Below, piece by piece: positions 1-5,850 of a stretch of 6,317 nt of DNA (position 1 is its first letter; the number at the start of each line of letters is the position of its first letter). This DNA is from Bacteroidota bacterium (GTDB lineage: Bacteria > Bacteroidota > Ignavibacteria > Ignavibacteriales > Melioribacteraceae). Made by a program: the position numbers and the translations under genes. Under the pieces are notes generated by a model. The model did no database searches, was not told where the DNA came from, and worked only from the letters and a program-made list of their open reading frames with translations. The stretch lies in assembly GCA_021814855.1 (NCBI GenBank), contig JAKAHQ010000106.1, positions 1 to 6,317 on the forward strand. The letters are read 5' to 3'.

Positions 1-915
1 GATTTAGGCATTTCGCTTGTGTTTGGAATTGTGCCTATTTCAAATGTTCAGTATGATACCAAAGAACAAATAGTCGATTCCTTAATTGATAATCATACCA
101 ACGAATACCAGGGCACCGGCGGCATTTCCAAATTTACTTTGGGCTCTTCTTATAAATTACCGTTCGGATTGAATCTCGGCTTGTCGTACGATTATTATTT
201 CGGTCGGATTGAAAATACGAGCTCGATATTTTTTGTCGATAATTCCACATACGGCAACGCTTCTTTTAAAAGGCAGATAAATTACAGCGGTATGGGTTTT
301 ACCGTAGGTTTAATTTCCAACGACTTTGCCAAATACCTCGGGATAAAAAATCTTAAAAACCTTAAAGTAGGATTGGTTTATTCCTCAGGTGCCTCGATGA
401 ATTCGGATTCATTGGAAATATATTCTACGAGCGTAGGCAGCGTTGACGGACCTTCTCAAGATTATAAAACCGAGCTTCCCTACAAACTTGGTATCGGTGT
501 TTCATTCAACTGGACCGACGATTACGCTTTCATATTAGATTATCTTTATCAGCCGTTCAGTAAATTTAGGGAGAACGGAATGACCAACCGTTATCTTCGC
601 GACTATTCTAAATACAGTCTTGGCCTTGAATATCACAACGCGGACGCGCGTTCAAATTCATTCTGGGATTACATTGCTTTGCGGGGAGGAGTTAGTTACG
701 AACAAACTCAGTATTTTATAAACGGCACCGGCCTCAATCAATTCTCTGTCTATACCGGTTTTTCCATGCCGATAAGTTATGATAACACTTTAAATGTCGG
801 CTTCCAATACGGCGTGCGCGGCACTACAGATAATAATCTTCTCAAGGATAATTTTTTCAGAGTGAATTTCTCGGCCAGTTTCGGAGATATCTGGTTTATG
901 CGCGTGGAAAGGTAA
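1..915 (+). CDS. outer-membrane beta-barrel protein, FadL/PorV-like (5' end outside window)
   Basis: Reading frame 1 is open from the first base to the TAA at 913-915, giving 304 residues, so the gene starts upstream. The GTG at 19 is an internal valine: the open frame continues upstream of it with barrel-like sequence and no ribosome site is visible. Seen: alternating polar/hydrophobic stretches rich in Tyr, Phe, Gly, Asn and Ser, with turns of the Asn-Asp-Gly type. The protein ends with a strand bearing alternate aromatics and closing in GDIWFMRVER, typical of the last strand recognised by the BamA machinery. Known: Bacteroidota and Ignavibacteria encode many such barrels related to FadL (hydrophobic-compound uptake) and PorV. 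Inference: an outer-membrane transport or porin-like protein, substrate unknown. It is separated from glyA by 135 bp and need not be co-transcribed. I am fairly sure of the barrel and unsure of the subfamily. Confidence 0.65.
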   Translation, partial: DLGISLVFGIVPISNVQYDTKEQIVDSLIDNHTNEYQGTGGISKFTLGSSYKLPFGLNLGLSYDYYFGRIENTSSIFFVDNSTYGNASFKRQINYSGMGFTVGLISNDFAKYLGIKNLKNLKVGLVYSSGASMNSDSLEIYSTSVGSVDGPSQDYKTELPYKLGIGVSFNWTDDYAFILDYLYQPFSKFRENGMTNRYLRDYSKYSLGLEYHNADARSNSFWDYIALRGGVSYEQTQYFINGTGLNQFSVYTGFSMPISYDNTLNVGFQYGVRGTTDNNLLKDNFFRVNFSASFGDIWFMRVER

Positions 916-1050
916 AACTTTTTTCATATTCAATATTACCCTATATGATTTTCCTCTTCTTTCCGTCAACAAAATTCATCCAACTAATTTTAGATTTTCT
1001 TATTATTGAACCCGATTAATTAACGTATATCAAAATAAAACTGAAAAGCC
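916..1050. other. intergenic spacer, no gene
   Basis: This AT-rich gap separates the barrel gene from glyA. It holds only weak signals. A short GAAAG/CTTTT inverted repeat with a T-run straddles the barrel gene's stop codon (907-924). A poor -35/-10 pair (TTGAAC at 1006-1011, TATCAA at 1028-1033) precedes glyA. No Shine-Dalgarno sequence precedes the glyA ATG; the leader just before it is A-rich. A promoter for the glyA cluster probably lies here but cannot be placed with confidence. Confidence 0.5.
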
Positions 1051-2352
1051 ATGTTAGAACATTTGAAAAATGACCAGGAAATCTTGAAGATTGCTCAGCT
1101 AGAAGTAAACCGGCAGGAAACAAATCTCGAGTTAATTGCTTCCGAAAATTTTGTTTCGTTAGCCGTCTTGGAGGCGGCAGGTTCGGTACTTACCAATAAA
1201 TACGCCGAGGGTTATCCGGGAAAAAGATATTACGGCGGATGTGAATTCGTCGATATGGCGGAAGAACTTGCAAAGGATCGTCTTAAAAAATTATTCGGCG
1301 CCGAATATGTGAATGTTCAACCGCACAGCGGCTCACAAGCAAACATGGCTGTTTACATGGCTTTGATCAAACCTGGCGATACTATATTAGGATTAAGTTT
1401 AGATCACGGCGGACATTTGACTCATGGCTCACCGGTTAATTTCTCCGGACAAATTTATCGTTCTGTAGGATATGGTCTTAATAAGCAAACCAAAGTCTTG
1501 GACTATAATTTAGTAGAAGAAATTGCAAAGAAGGAAAAACCGAAATTAATTGTAACCGGCGCGAGCGCTTATTCGCGCGATTGGGACTTTGCTAAGTTCC
1601 GTGAGATCGCGGATAAAGTTGGTGCGCTTCTAATGTACGACATGGCTCATCCTGCCGGCTTAATTGCAAAAGGTTTGCTTAACAATCCGCTTCAATATTG
1701 CGATGTGGTTACATCCACAACACACAAAACTCTTCGCGGTCCCCGCGGCGGTATAATACTTTTAGGTAAGGACAGAGAAAATCCTCTCGGCATCGAAACA
1801 GTAAAAGGGGATAGACTTAAACTTATGTCCGAAGTCTTTGACAGTATGGTTATGCCGGGCATTCAGGGCGGACCGTTGATGCACATCATTATGGCAAAGG
1901 CGGTAGCTTTCGGAGAGGCGCTTCAAGATTCGTTTACGGATTATGCTAAACAGATCATCAAAAATTCCAAAACGCTGGCAAATGAATTAATGAATCTCGG
2001 TTACGAAATTATTTCCGGAGGAACAGATAACCATTTGATGCTGGTAGATTTAACTAATAAAGATCTTAGCGGCAAGAAAGCGGAGAACGCCCTTGGTTCG
2101 GCAGGAATAACCGTTAACAAAAATATGATTCCGTTCGATACAAAAAGTCCGTTTGTTACCAGCGGAATTAGAGTAGGAACACCGGCAGTTACAACTCGCG
2201 GCATGAAAGAAAATGAAATGAAGCAGGTAGCTTCTTTTATCGACCGGGCTGTTAAAAATCATGAGAATGAAACTGAACTTGCAAAAATTAAAACAGAAGT
2301 AGCGGAACTTTGTTCTAGATTTCCGCTTTACCCAAAATTAAAATTACAATAA
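1051..2352 (+). CDS. glyA: serine hydroxymethyltransferase
   Basis: This PLP enzyme converts serine and tetrahydrofolate to glycine and 5,10-methylene-tetrahydrofolate in the cytosol, feeding purine, thymidylate and methionine synthesis. The 433-residue product is full length. Seen: the N-terminal LELIASENF motif (27-34); [11 protein letters not shown] (53-63) with the active-site Tyr pair; the H122 region (DHGGHLTHG, 118-126) that stacks on PLP; D197 and H200 in MYDMAHPAG; the PLP-binding lysine K226 in [13 protein letters not shown]; and the substrate-carboxylate Arg in SGIRVGTPA (R373). The stretch around 240-268, before MPGIQGGP, is longer than in E. coli GlyA and resembles the Bacteroidota form. 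The ATG start lacks a Shine-Dalgarno site but gives the expected N-terminus. It leads a tight gene cluster, with tatC starting 3 bp after its stop. Identification is secure. Confidence 0.97.
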   Translation: MLEHLKNDQEILKIAQLEVNRQETNLELIASENFVSLAVLEAAGSVLTNKYAEGYPGKRYYGGCEFVDMAEELAKDRLKKLFGAEYVNVQPHSGSQANMAVYMALIKPGDTILGLSLDHGGHLTHGSPVNFSGQIYRSVGYGLNKQTKVLDYNLVEEIAKKEKPKLIVTGASAYSRDWDFAKFREIADKVGALLMYDMAHPAGLIAKGLLNNPLQYCDVVTSTTHKTLRGPRGGIILLGKDRENPLGIETVKGDRLKLMSEVFDSMVMPGIQGGPLMHIIMAKAVAFGEALQDSFTDYAKQIIKNSKTLANELMNLGYEIISGGTDNHLMLVDLTNKDLSGKKAENALGSAGITVNKNMIPFDTKSPFVTSGIRVGTPAVTTRGMKENEMKQVASFIDRAVKNHENETELAKIKTEVAELCSRFPLYPKLKLQ

Positions 2353-2355
2353 CAA

Positions 2356-3111
2356 TTGGCAGATAACGACAACATATTTGAAGAGGAGGGGTCAAAGGGA
2401 GAAGTCGAAATGACTTTCCTCGAGCACCTTGAAGAACTCCGGTGGAGAATAATTTATTCGCTGATTGGAATTGTTATCGGGACTATTATCGCCTGGATAT
2501 TCATTGATTTCTTTATCGATAAGGTATTACTGCTTCCCGCCGTTCATGCCGGTTTTAAACTTCAAAATCTAAGACCATTCGGTCAGCTTTTCCTTTACTT
2601 CCAGGTTGCTATGATAATAGGGTTGATAATCAGTTTTCCTAATGTTGTCTATCAGTTGTGGAAATTTATTGCGCCCGCTTTAAAGACAAACGAAAAAAAA
2701 TATATAAAGTGGATAGTTTTGTTTACCACGTTTTGTTTTTTGTCCGGAGTAGCTTTCGCTTATTTTCTGATGCTGCCTTTGACTCTAAAGTTTGCCGCCG
2801 GATTCGGCTCTGCCGCGATTCAAAACAATTTTTCAATCGAAGAATATTTTTCCATAATCATGAGTATCATACTCGGAGCCGGACTAATATTCGAGCTTCC
2901 TATGCTTTCGTTTTTCCTTTCCAAAATTGGTATACTTAAACCGTCGTTTATGAAAAAATACCGGCGACATGCGATTGTTGTAATAATGATATTAGCCGCC
3001 GTATTAAGTCCCGGCACCGATCCGGTATCGCAGATCATGCTCGCTATCCCGTTGGTTTTCTTATACGAAGTAAGTATATTAGTTTCAAAAATTTCTCAAA
3101 AGAAATCTTGA
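2356..3111 (+). CDS. tatC: Sec-independent (twin-arginine) translocase subunit TatC
   Basis: TatC is the inner-membrane receptor that recognises twin-arginine signal peptides and, with TatA/B, exports folded, often cofactor-loaded proteins. Seen: the cytoplasmic signature FLEHLEELRWR (21-31); FPNVVYQLWKFIAPAL (94-109) followed by the conserved Glu of the first cytoplasmic loop (E113); the intramembrane Glu in AGLIFELPM (E180); and SPGTDPVSQIMLAIPL (218-233). Six hydrophobic segments fit the family fold, and 251 residues is normal. The start is uncertain. The TTG at 2356 is 3 bp after the glyA stop, has no Shine-Dalgarno and gives an acidic 18-residue extension. The ATG at 2410 has GGGAG eight bases upstream and would start at MTFLEHLEELR, giving 233 residues. 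No tatA/B is visible here. ActB, encoded about 2.7 kb downstream, is a likely client. Confidence 0.95.
   Translation: MADNDNIFEEEGSKGEVEMTFLEHLEELRWRIIYSLIGIVIGTIIAWIFIDFFIDKVLLLPAVHAGFKLQNLRPFGQLFLYFQVAMIIGLIISFPNVVYQLWKFIAPALKTNEKKYIKWIVLFTTFCFLSGVAFAYFLMLPLTLKFAAGFGSAAIQNNFSIEEYFSIIMSIILGAGLIFELPMLSFFLSKIGILKPSFMKKYRRHAIVVIMILAAVLSPGTDPVSQIMLAIPLVFLYEVSILVSKISQKKS
2397..2401 (+). promoter_or_regulatory. Shine-Dalgarno-like site for an alternative internal tatC start
   Basis: GGGAG lies eight bases before the in-frame ATG at 2410. This is the only well-spaced ribosome site near the tatC N-terminus, and it supports a 233-residue form beginning at MTFLEHLEELR instead of the TTG at 2356. A stronger AGGAGG at 2384-2389 is too far from that ATG. 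All of these purine-rich bases also encode the Glu/Gly/Lys-rich acidic stretch, so the match may be coincidental. Confidence 0.35.
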
Positions 3112-4088
3112 TAACTAAATCCCTTTCGGAAATAACTCATCAGATTGAAAAGGAACTCGAGATTTTTGACGGACTTTTCAAGGAATCGTTAAAATCCAAA
3201 GTTGCCCTTGTTGATCTTGTTACCCGTTACATCTTAAAGCAAAAAGGGAAAAAAATACGGCCTCTGCTTGTGCTTCTTTCCAGCAAACTTTGCGGAGAAA
3301 TAACGGAAAGAACTTACCGGGGCGCAGCATTAGTGGAGCTACTTCACACAGCAACCCTGGTTCACGATGATGTTGTTGACAATGCGGAAACGCGGAGGAA
3401 GTTCCCATCGATTAATGCCGTGTGGAAAAATAAAATTGCGGTTCTAATGGGAGATTACCTGCTGGCTCGCGGATTACTGCTTTCCATGGAAGGAAAGGAT
3501 TTCGATTTTCTGCAGGTGATAACCGACACTGTCCGCAGGATGTCCGAAGGCGAACTTTTGCAAATAAGTAAAACCCGCAAATTGAACAACGACGAAGAAA
3601 CATATTTTAAAATTATTTCTGATAAAACAGCATCGCTATTTTCAACTTGCTGTGAAATTGGGGCAAGGGCAGCTACTAAAGACGAAAATAAAATATCGGC
3701 TATGCGCGAGTTCGGTGAGAATCTCGGAATCGCATTCCAGATTCGAGACGACATTCTCGATTATATAGGCACAAATAAATTATTCGGTAAACCGCTTGGG
3801 GGAGATATTAAAGAAAAAAAATTAACCCTTCCATTAATATACTGTTTGAAAAATGCCCCTAAGGATGAATCGAAGAAAATATTATCTCTAATCAAAAACG
3901 GCGCATCTAAAACCGACGTGGAAGAGGTAATTGGTTTTGTTCAAAAGTACGACGGTATAAAGTATTCCGAAAAAATTGCGCACGAGTACTCGCGCAAAGC
4001 TTTAGAGAATCTGAATTTGTTTGAGCAAAACGAAGCGCATCTTGGATTGTCAACTCTTGTAAATTTTGTTGTTGAAAGGAAAAACTGA
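3108..4088 (+). CDS. long-chain trans-polyprenyl diphosphate synthase
   Basis: This isoprenoid synthase adds isopentenyl diphosphate units to an allylic primer; the long-chain members make the side chain of respiratory quinones. Seen in the 326-residue product: GKKIRP (47-52); the first aspartate-rich motif DDVVD (87-91) followed by the R96-R97 pair; LMGDYLLAR (113-121); the second aspartate-rich motif in QIRDDILDY (211-219); and GKPLGGDIKEKKLTLPL (227-243). The residue five before the first DDxxD is a small Ala (A82). In this family a small residue there leaves the product tunnel open, favouring chains longer than farnesyl or geranylgeranyl. The TTG start overlaps the tatC stop in a TTGA arrangement, indicating translational coupling. 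Likely role: heptaprenyl- or octaprenyl-type synthase for menaquinone (IspB/HepT-like). The exact chain length cannot be read from sequence. Confidence 0.92.
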   Translation: MITKSLSEITHQIEKELEIFDGLFKESLKSKVALVDLVTRYILKQKGKKIRPLLVLLSSKLCGEITERTYRGAALVELLHTATLVHDDVVDNAETRRKFPSINAVWKNKIAVLMGDYLLARGLLLSMEGKDFDFLQVITDTVRRMSEGELLQISKTRKLNNDEETYFKIISDKTASLFSTCCEIGARAATKDENKISAMREFGENLGIAFQIRDDILDYIGTNKLFGKPLGGDIKEKKLTLPLIYCLKNAPKDESKKILSLIKNGASKTDVEEVIGFVQKYDGIKYSEKIAHEYSRKALENLNLFEQNEAHLGLSTLVNFVVERKN

Positions 4089-4118
4089 AAAAGTTTTATT
4101 AAATAGCATCATGCGAAG

Positions 4119-4123
4119 AGGAG
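4119..4123 (+). promoter_or_regulatory. Shine-Dalgarno site fixing the lipoprotein start
   Basis: AGGAG ends five bases before the ATG at 4129, within a purine-rich AGAGGAGCGAGG run. It selects this ATG over the in-frame ATGs at 4066 and 4111. The chosen start puts the signal peptide (MKR then a hydrophobic core then LSGC) at the very N-terminus, as expected for a lipoprotein. Confidence 0.75.
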
Positions 4124-4128
4124 CGAGG

Positions 4129-4878
4129 ATGAAACGCATTTTATCATTTGCACTTCTTATAATTCTGCTTTCCGGTTGTATCGATTATCGCGAGAAGATG
4201 AAACTAAACGACGACGGCAGCGGCGAAATAACTTTTGCCGTCGGCATCAGCGAATCCCTTTTTAACCTCAGCGGTGAGAAAGGAAATCTTAAGGATTTCC
4301 AGGAATCCAAAATCAGAAATAGTTTTGAATCCAAGCCGGGCATTAAGCTTATTGACAGCAGAACCTATTCTGCCGACGGAAACAAGTGGATCTCGATTCA
4401 TCTTTCGTTCAAATCTTTGAAAGACCTAAATGAGGTGGCAAAGGACAGTTCTCAGCAAGGAATGCTGGGTCAGTGTTCACTTACCGAAGATGCGAACGGT
4501 AATTTGGTATTCAGCAAAACACTTGCCGGAAAAAACAGCCAGGCGGAAAAAGATTCTTCTACCGACGCAGCTTCACGGGGGATGATGGAAATGATGTTCG
4601 GAAAATATAATTGGGTTTATGAATTTACTTTCCCGAACAAAATTTTATCAGTTAGTCATCCCGGGAAAAATTCTTTTGAGTGGGATCGCGGCAGCAACTC
4701 GGTTAAGTGGACAGTTTCAATGGCTTCTCTTTCGCAGCCGCAAATTCTTACCGTTACATTTAAAAAAGCCGGACTAAGCAATTTAACCTTAGTAATCCTC
4801 GCGATTATAGGGGTAATTGTTTTGTCGATTGTATTTTTCTACAGGGTCAAAAATAAAAAACAAGAAAGTTTGCACTAA
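4129..4878 (+). CDS. predicted lipoprotein with C-terminal transmembrane helix, LppM-like
   Basis: The function is not known. The 249-residue product starts with a short signal peptide (K2-R3, hydrophobic 4-14) and a lipobox LSGC with the lipidated Cys at 17. The ectodomain opens with a DYREKMKLNDDGSGEITF stretch, the 'DDGSG' strand-turn pattern seen in LppM-type (DUF3153-like) lipoproteins. It continues as a mixed alpha/beta domain with a low-complexity Ser/Lys/Asp loop around 136-150. A second hydrophobic segment (about 219-239) is followed by a basic tail RVKNKKQ, so the C-terminus probably ends on the cytoplasmic side of the inner membrane. The protein would then be held at both ends, with the domain outside the cytoplasm. 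It lies 40 bp after the prenyl synthase and could share its transcript. Its link to the neighbouring genes is unclear. The lipoprotein call is firm; the family placement is tentative. Confidence 0.8.
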   Translation: MKRILSFALLIILLSGCIDYREKMKLNDDGSGEITFAVGISESLFNLSGEKGNLKDFQESKIRNSFESKPGIKLIDSRTYSADGNKWISIHLSFKSLKDLNEVAKDSSQQGMLGQCSLTEDANGNLVFSKTLAGKNSQAEKDSSTDAASRGMMEMMFGKYNWVYEFTFPNKILSVSHPGKNSFEWDRGSNSVKWTVSMASLSQPQILTVTFKKAGLSNLTLVILAIIGVIVLSIVFFYRVKNKKQESLH

Positions 4879-4884
4879 AATGAA

Positions 4885-4930
4885 CCCAACTAAAAAATTA
4901 TGTGTTGGGATTGATAGAAATTATTTTTTG
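4885..4930 (+). terminator. possible weak transcription terminator after the lipoprotein gene
   Basis: A perfect 6 bp inverted repeat, CCCAAC (4885-4890) and GTTGGG (4904-4909), encloses a 13-base AT-rich loop just after the stop codon. A T-rich run (4921-4929) follows, but about a dozen bases after the stem rather than directly. The position is right for the end of the glyA cluster, but the geometry is poor for a canonical intrinsic terminator. Confidence 0.3.
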
Positions 4931-4993
4931 GATTTTTGAAGTCATTTATTATTTTAGGTTACTAGTTTTTACAAAATAGTATACCTTATCTTT

Positions 4994-4999
4994 TATAAT
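4994..4999 (+). promoter_or_regulatory. candidate -10 box for the act locus
   Basis: A perfect TATAAT sits 84 bases before the actA ATG in the only sizeable spacer upstream of it. The best -35-like match, TTTACA (4968-4973), is 20 bases away, longer than the usual 16-18. If this box is used, transcription would begin near 5006, exactly at the base of the GAAA-capped hairpin. AT-rich DNA makes chance TATAAT matches common, so this rests mainly on position. Confidence 0.35.
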
Positions 5000-5000
5000 T

Positions 5001-5031
5001 ACTTCCAGTCGAAAGACTGAGGGCACGAAGT
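5001..5031 (+). other. GAAA-capped stem-loop in the actA leader
   Basis: CAGTC (5006-5010), loop GAAA (5011-5014) and GACTG (5015-5019) form a perfect 5 bp stem with a stable GNRA tetraloop. ACTTC (5001-5005) can extend it by pairing with GAAGT (5027-5031), leaving AGGGCAC (5020-5026) as a one-sided bulge. AGTCGAAAG is repeated directly at 5007-5015 and 5029-5037. I do not recognise it as a known riboswitch. It could be a structured mRNA leader, an operator, a terminator remnant or a copy of a REP-like dispersed palindrome. Confidence 0.5.
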
Positions 5032-5083
5032 CGAAAGTTTTCCATATTAAATTATTTAATTGTTACTCTATTACGGGTATTAG

Positions 5084-5653
5084 ATGAAGAGAACAGTACT
5101 GGATTACGCTCTAAAGATTCGCCTACCTTTAACACTGTTTGTAGTCGCGATTTCTTTCATTATAACATATTATGTTTCAAGACCGGAAAGAGACAGCATT
5201 GGTTACGCTCCAATTCAGCCCATCAAGTTTTCGCATAAACTTCACGCAGGTCAAATGGGAATTGACTGCCAATATTGTCATATAGGCGTAACAAAAGAGC
5301 GCCATGCGATAATCCCATCGGTAAACATCTGTATGAATTGCCACTCTGTTGCAAGGAAAGATAAACCGGAAATAATTAAACTTACCCAATACTACGAGGA
5401 AGGCAAACCTATTCCATGGAAGAGGGTTCATAAAATTCCGGAATATGCATACTTCAATCACAGCGTGCACGTTAATAAAGGGATTGACTGCTCGAGTTGC
5501 CACGGCGACGTAAAAAATATGGAAGTGATATCGCAGGTAAAAGCATTTACAATGACTGCGTGCCTGGATTGTCATCGTAACCCTCAAGCGCAAATGCCGT
5601 ACCTTCCTAATATTCAAAAAGGTCCTGAAAACTGCTGGGCTTGTCATAGATAA
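5084..5653 (+). CDS. actA: membrane-anchored pentaheme cytochrome c, alternative complex III subunit ActA
   Basis: This is an electron-transfer subunit of the quinol-oxidising alternative complex III, which replaces cytochrome bc1 in many Bacteroidota and relatives. Seen in 189 residues: one N-terminal membrane helix (about 14-31), then five CxxCH heme-attachment motifs at C62-H66, C83-H87, C136-H140, C160-H164 and C184-H188, the last ending one residue before the C-terminus. Further His residues (H51, H54, H74, H116, H126, H129) can serve as distal axial ligands. GYAPIQPIKFSHKLHAGQMG (40-59) matches the style of ActA and QrcA cytochromes. The five-heme count and the adjacent actB-type gene favour ActA over hexaheme QrcA. 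The ATG start has only a weak upstream GGG. The 205 bp spacer and hairpin suggest it begins a transcript. The hemes face the periplasm. Confidence 0.88.
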   Translation: MKRTVLDYALKIRLPLTLFVVAISFIITYYVSRPERDSIGYAPIQPIKFSHKLHAGQMGIDCQYCHIGVTKERHAIIPSVNICMNCHSVARKDKPEIIKLTQYYEEGKPIPWKRVHKIPEYAYFNHSVHVNKGIDCSSCHGDVKNMEVISQVKAFTMTACLDCHRNPQAQMPYLPNIQKGPENCWACHR

Positions 5654-5657
5654 GGAG
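5652..5657 (+). promoter_or_regulatory. Shine-Dalgarno site for the mini-gene
   Basis: AAGGAG overlaps the actA stop codon and ends seven bases before the TTG at 5665. This is the strongest and best-spaced ribosome site in the right half of the window, and the main evidence that the short reading frame after actA is translated from a TTG start. Confidence 0.7.
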
Positions 5658-5664
5658 AACGAAA

Positions 5665-5850
5665 TTGGATTTGAACAAAGAGATATCTAGAAAAAAATTT
5701 TTTGGAATGATCGGAATTGGTGCTGTAGCGGCATTCATGTTGTCTTCAGTCCCGTTGAAGTTTGCCAAATCCATGGTACGAAATTCAAAAAGGAAAAATA
5801 TTAGAGTTTCAATTCATCCATCAGCTGTTAAAAGAACAAATAAGGTCTAA
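5665..5850 (+). CDS. 61-residue Tat-signal-like small protein between actA and actB
   Basis: I do not recognise this gene. It reads from a TTG with a good AAGGAG site 11 bp after actA, and its TAA shares one base with the actB ATG (TAATG), so it is sandwiched in the transcript. Seen: an N-terminal SRKKFFGMIG (8-17) resembling the twin-arginine consensus SRRxFLK, with Arg-Lys in place of Arg-Arg. A hydrophobic segment (about 13-31) follows, then a very basic tail of 30 residues (KSMVRNSKRKN and on to IHPSAVKRTNKV) without Cys or any known cofactor motif. Possible readings are a single-pass membrane peptide associated with the complex, a small Tat-exported accessory, or a decayed or minimal Tat-signal module. 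The tight spacing and clean ribosome site argue that it is a real gene; its role is unknown. Confidence 0.7.
   Translation: MDLNKEISRKKFFGMIGIGAVAAFMLSSVPLKFAKSMVRNSKRKNIRVSIHPSAVKRTNKV

Noticed and set aside
19..21. GTG as the start of the barrel protein
   Set aside because: The frame is open to the window's left edge with coherent sequence, and there is no ribosome site; the gene is simply cut by the window.
907..924. GAAAG/CTTTT inverted repeat with T-run at the end of the barrel gene
   Set aside because: The stem is only 5 bp with a G-U pair and overlaps the T-run itself. It is too weak to call a terminator.
1006..1033. TTGAAC / TATCAA promoter-like pair before glyA
   Set aside because: Each hexamer matches the consensus at only four of six positions and the spacing is 16. 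In AT-rich DNA this is not distinguishable from chance.
2693..2700. Run of eight A in tatC as a programmed frameshift site
   Set aside because: The zero frame encodes a complete, well-conserved TatC and the run encodes ordinary Lys codons. Nothing suggests a functional shifted product.
4066..4128. Upstream extension of the lipoprotein gene overlapping the prenyl synthase
   Set aside because: It would bury the signal peptide behind 21 extra residues. The AGGAG site and lipobox position favour the ATG at 4129.
5001..5041. Intrinsic terminator or c-di-GMP (GEMM) riboswitch in the actA leader
   Set aside because: The four T residues lie well after the hairpin, and the conserved GEMM core segments are not present. 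Only a generic stem-loop can be supported.
5177..5647. 156-codon open frame on the - strand
   Set aside because: It lies entirely antisense to the five-heme actA, lacks recognisable motifs and has no upstream signals. It is a shadow of the cytochrome gene.
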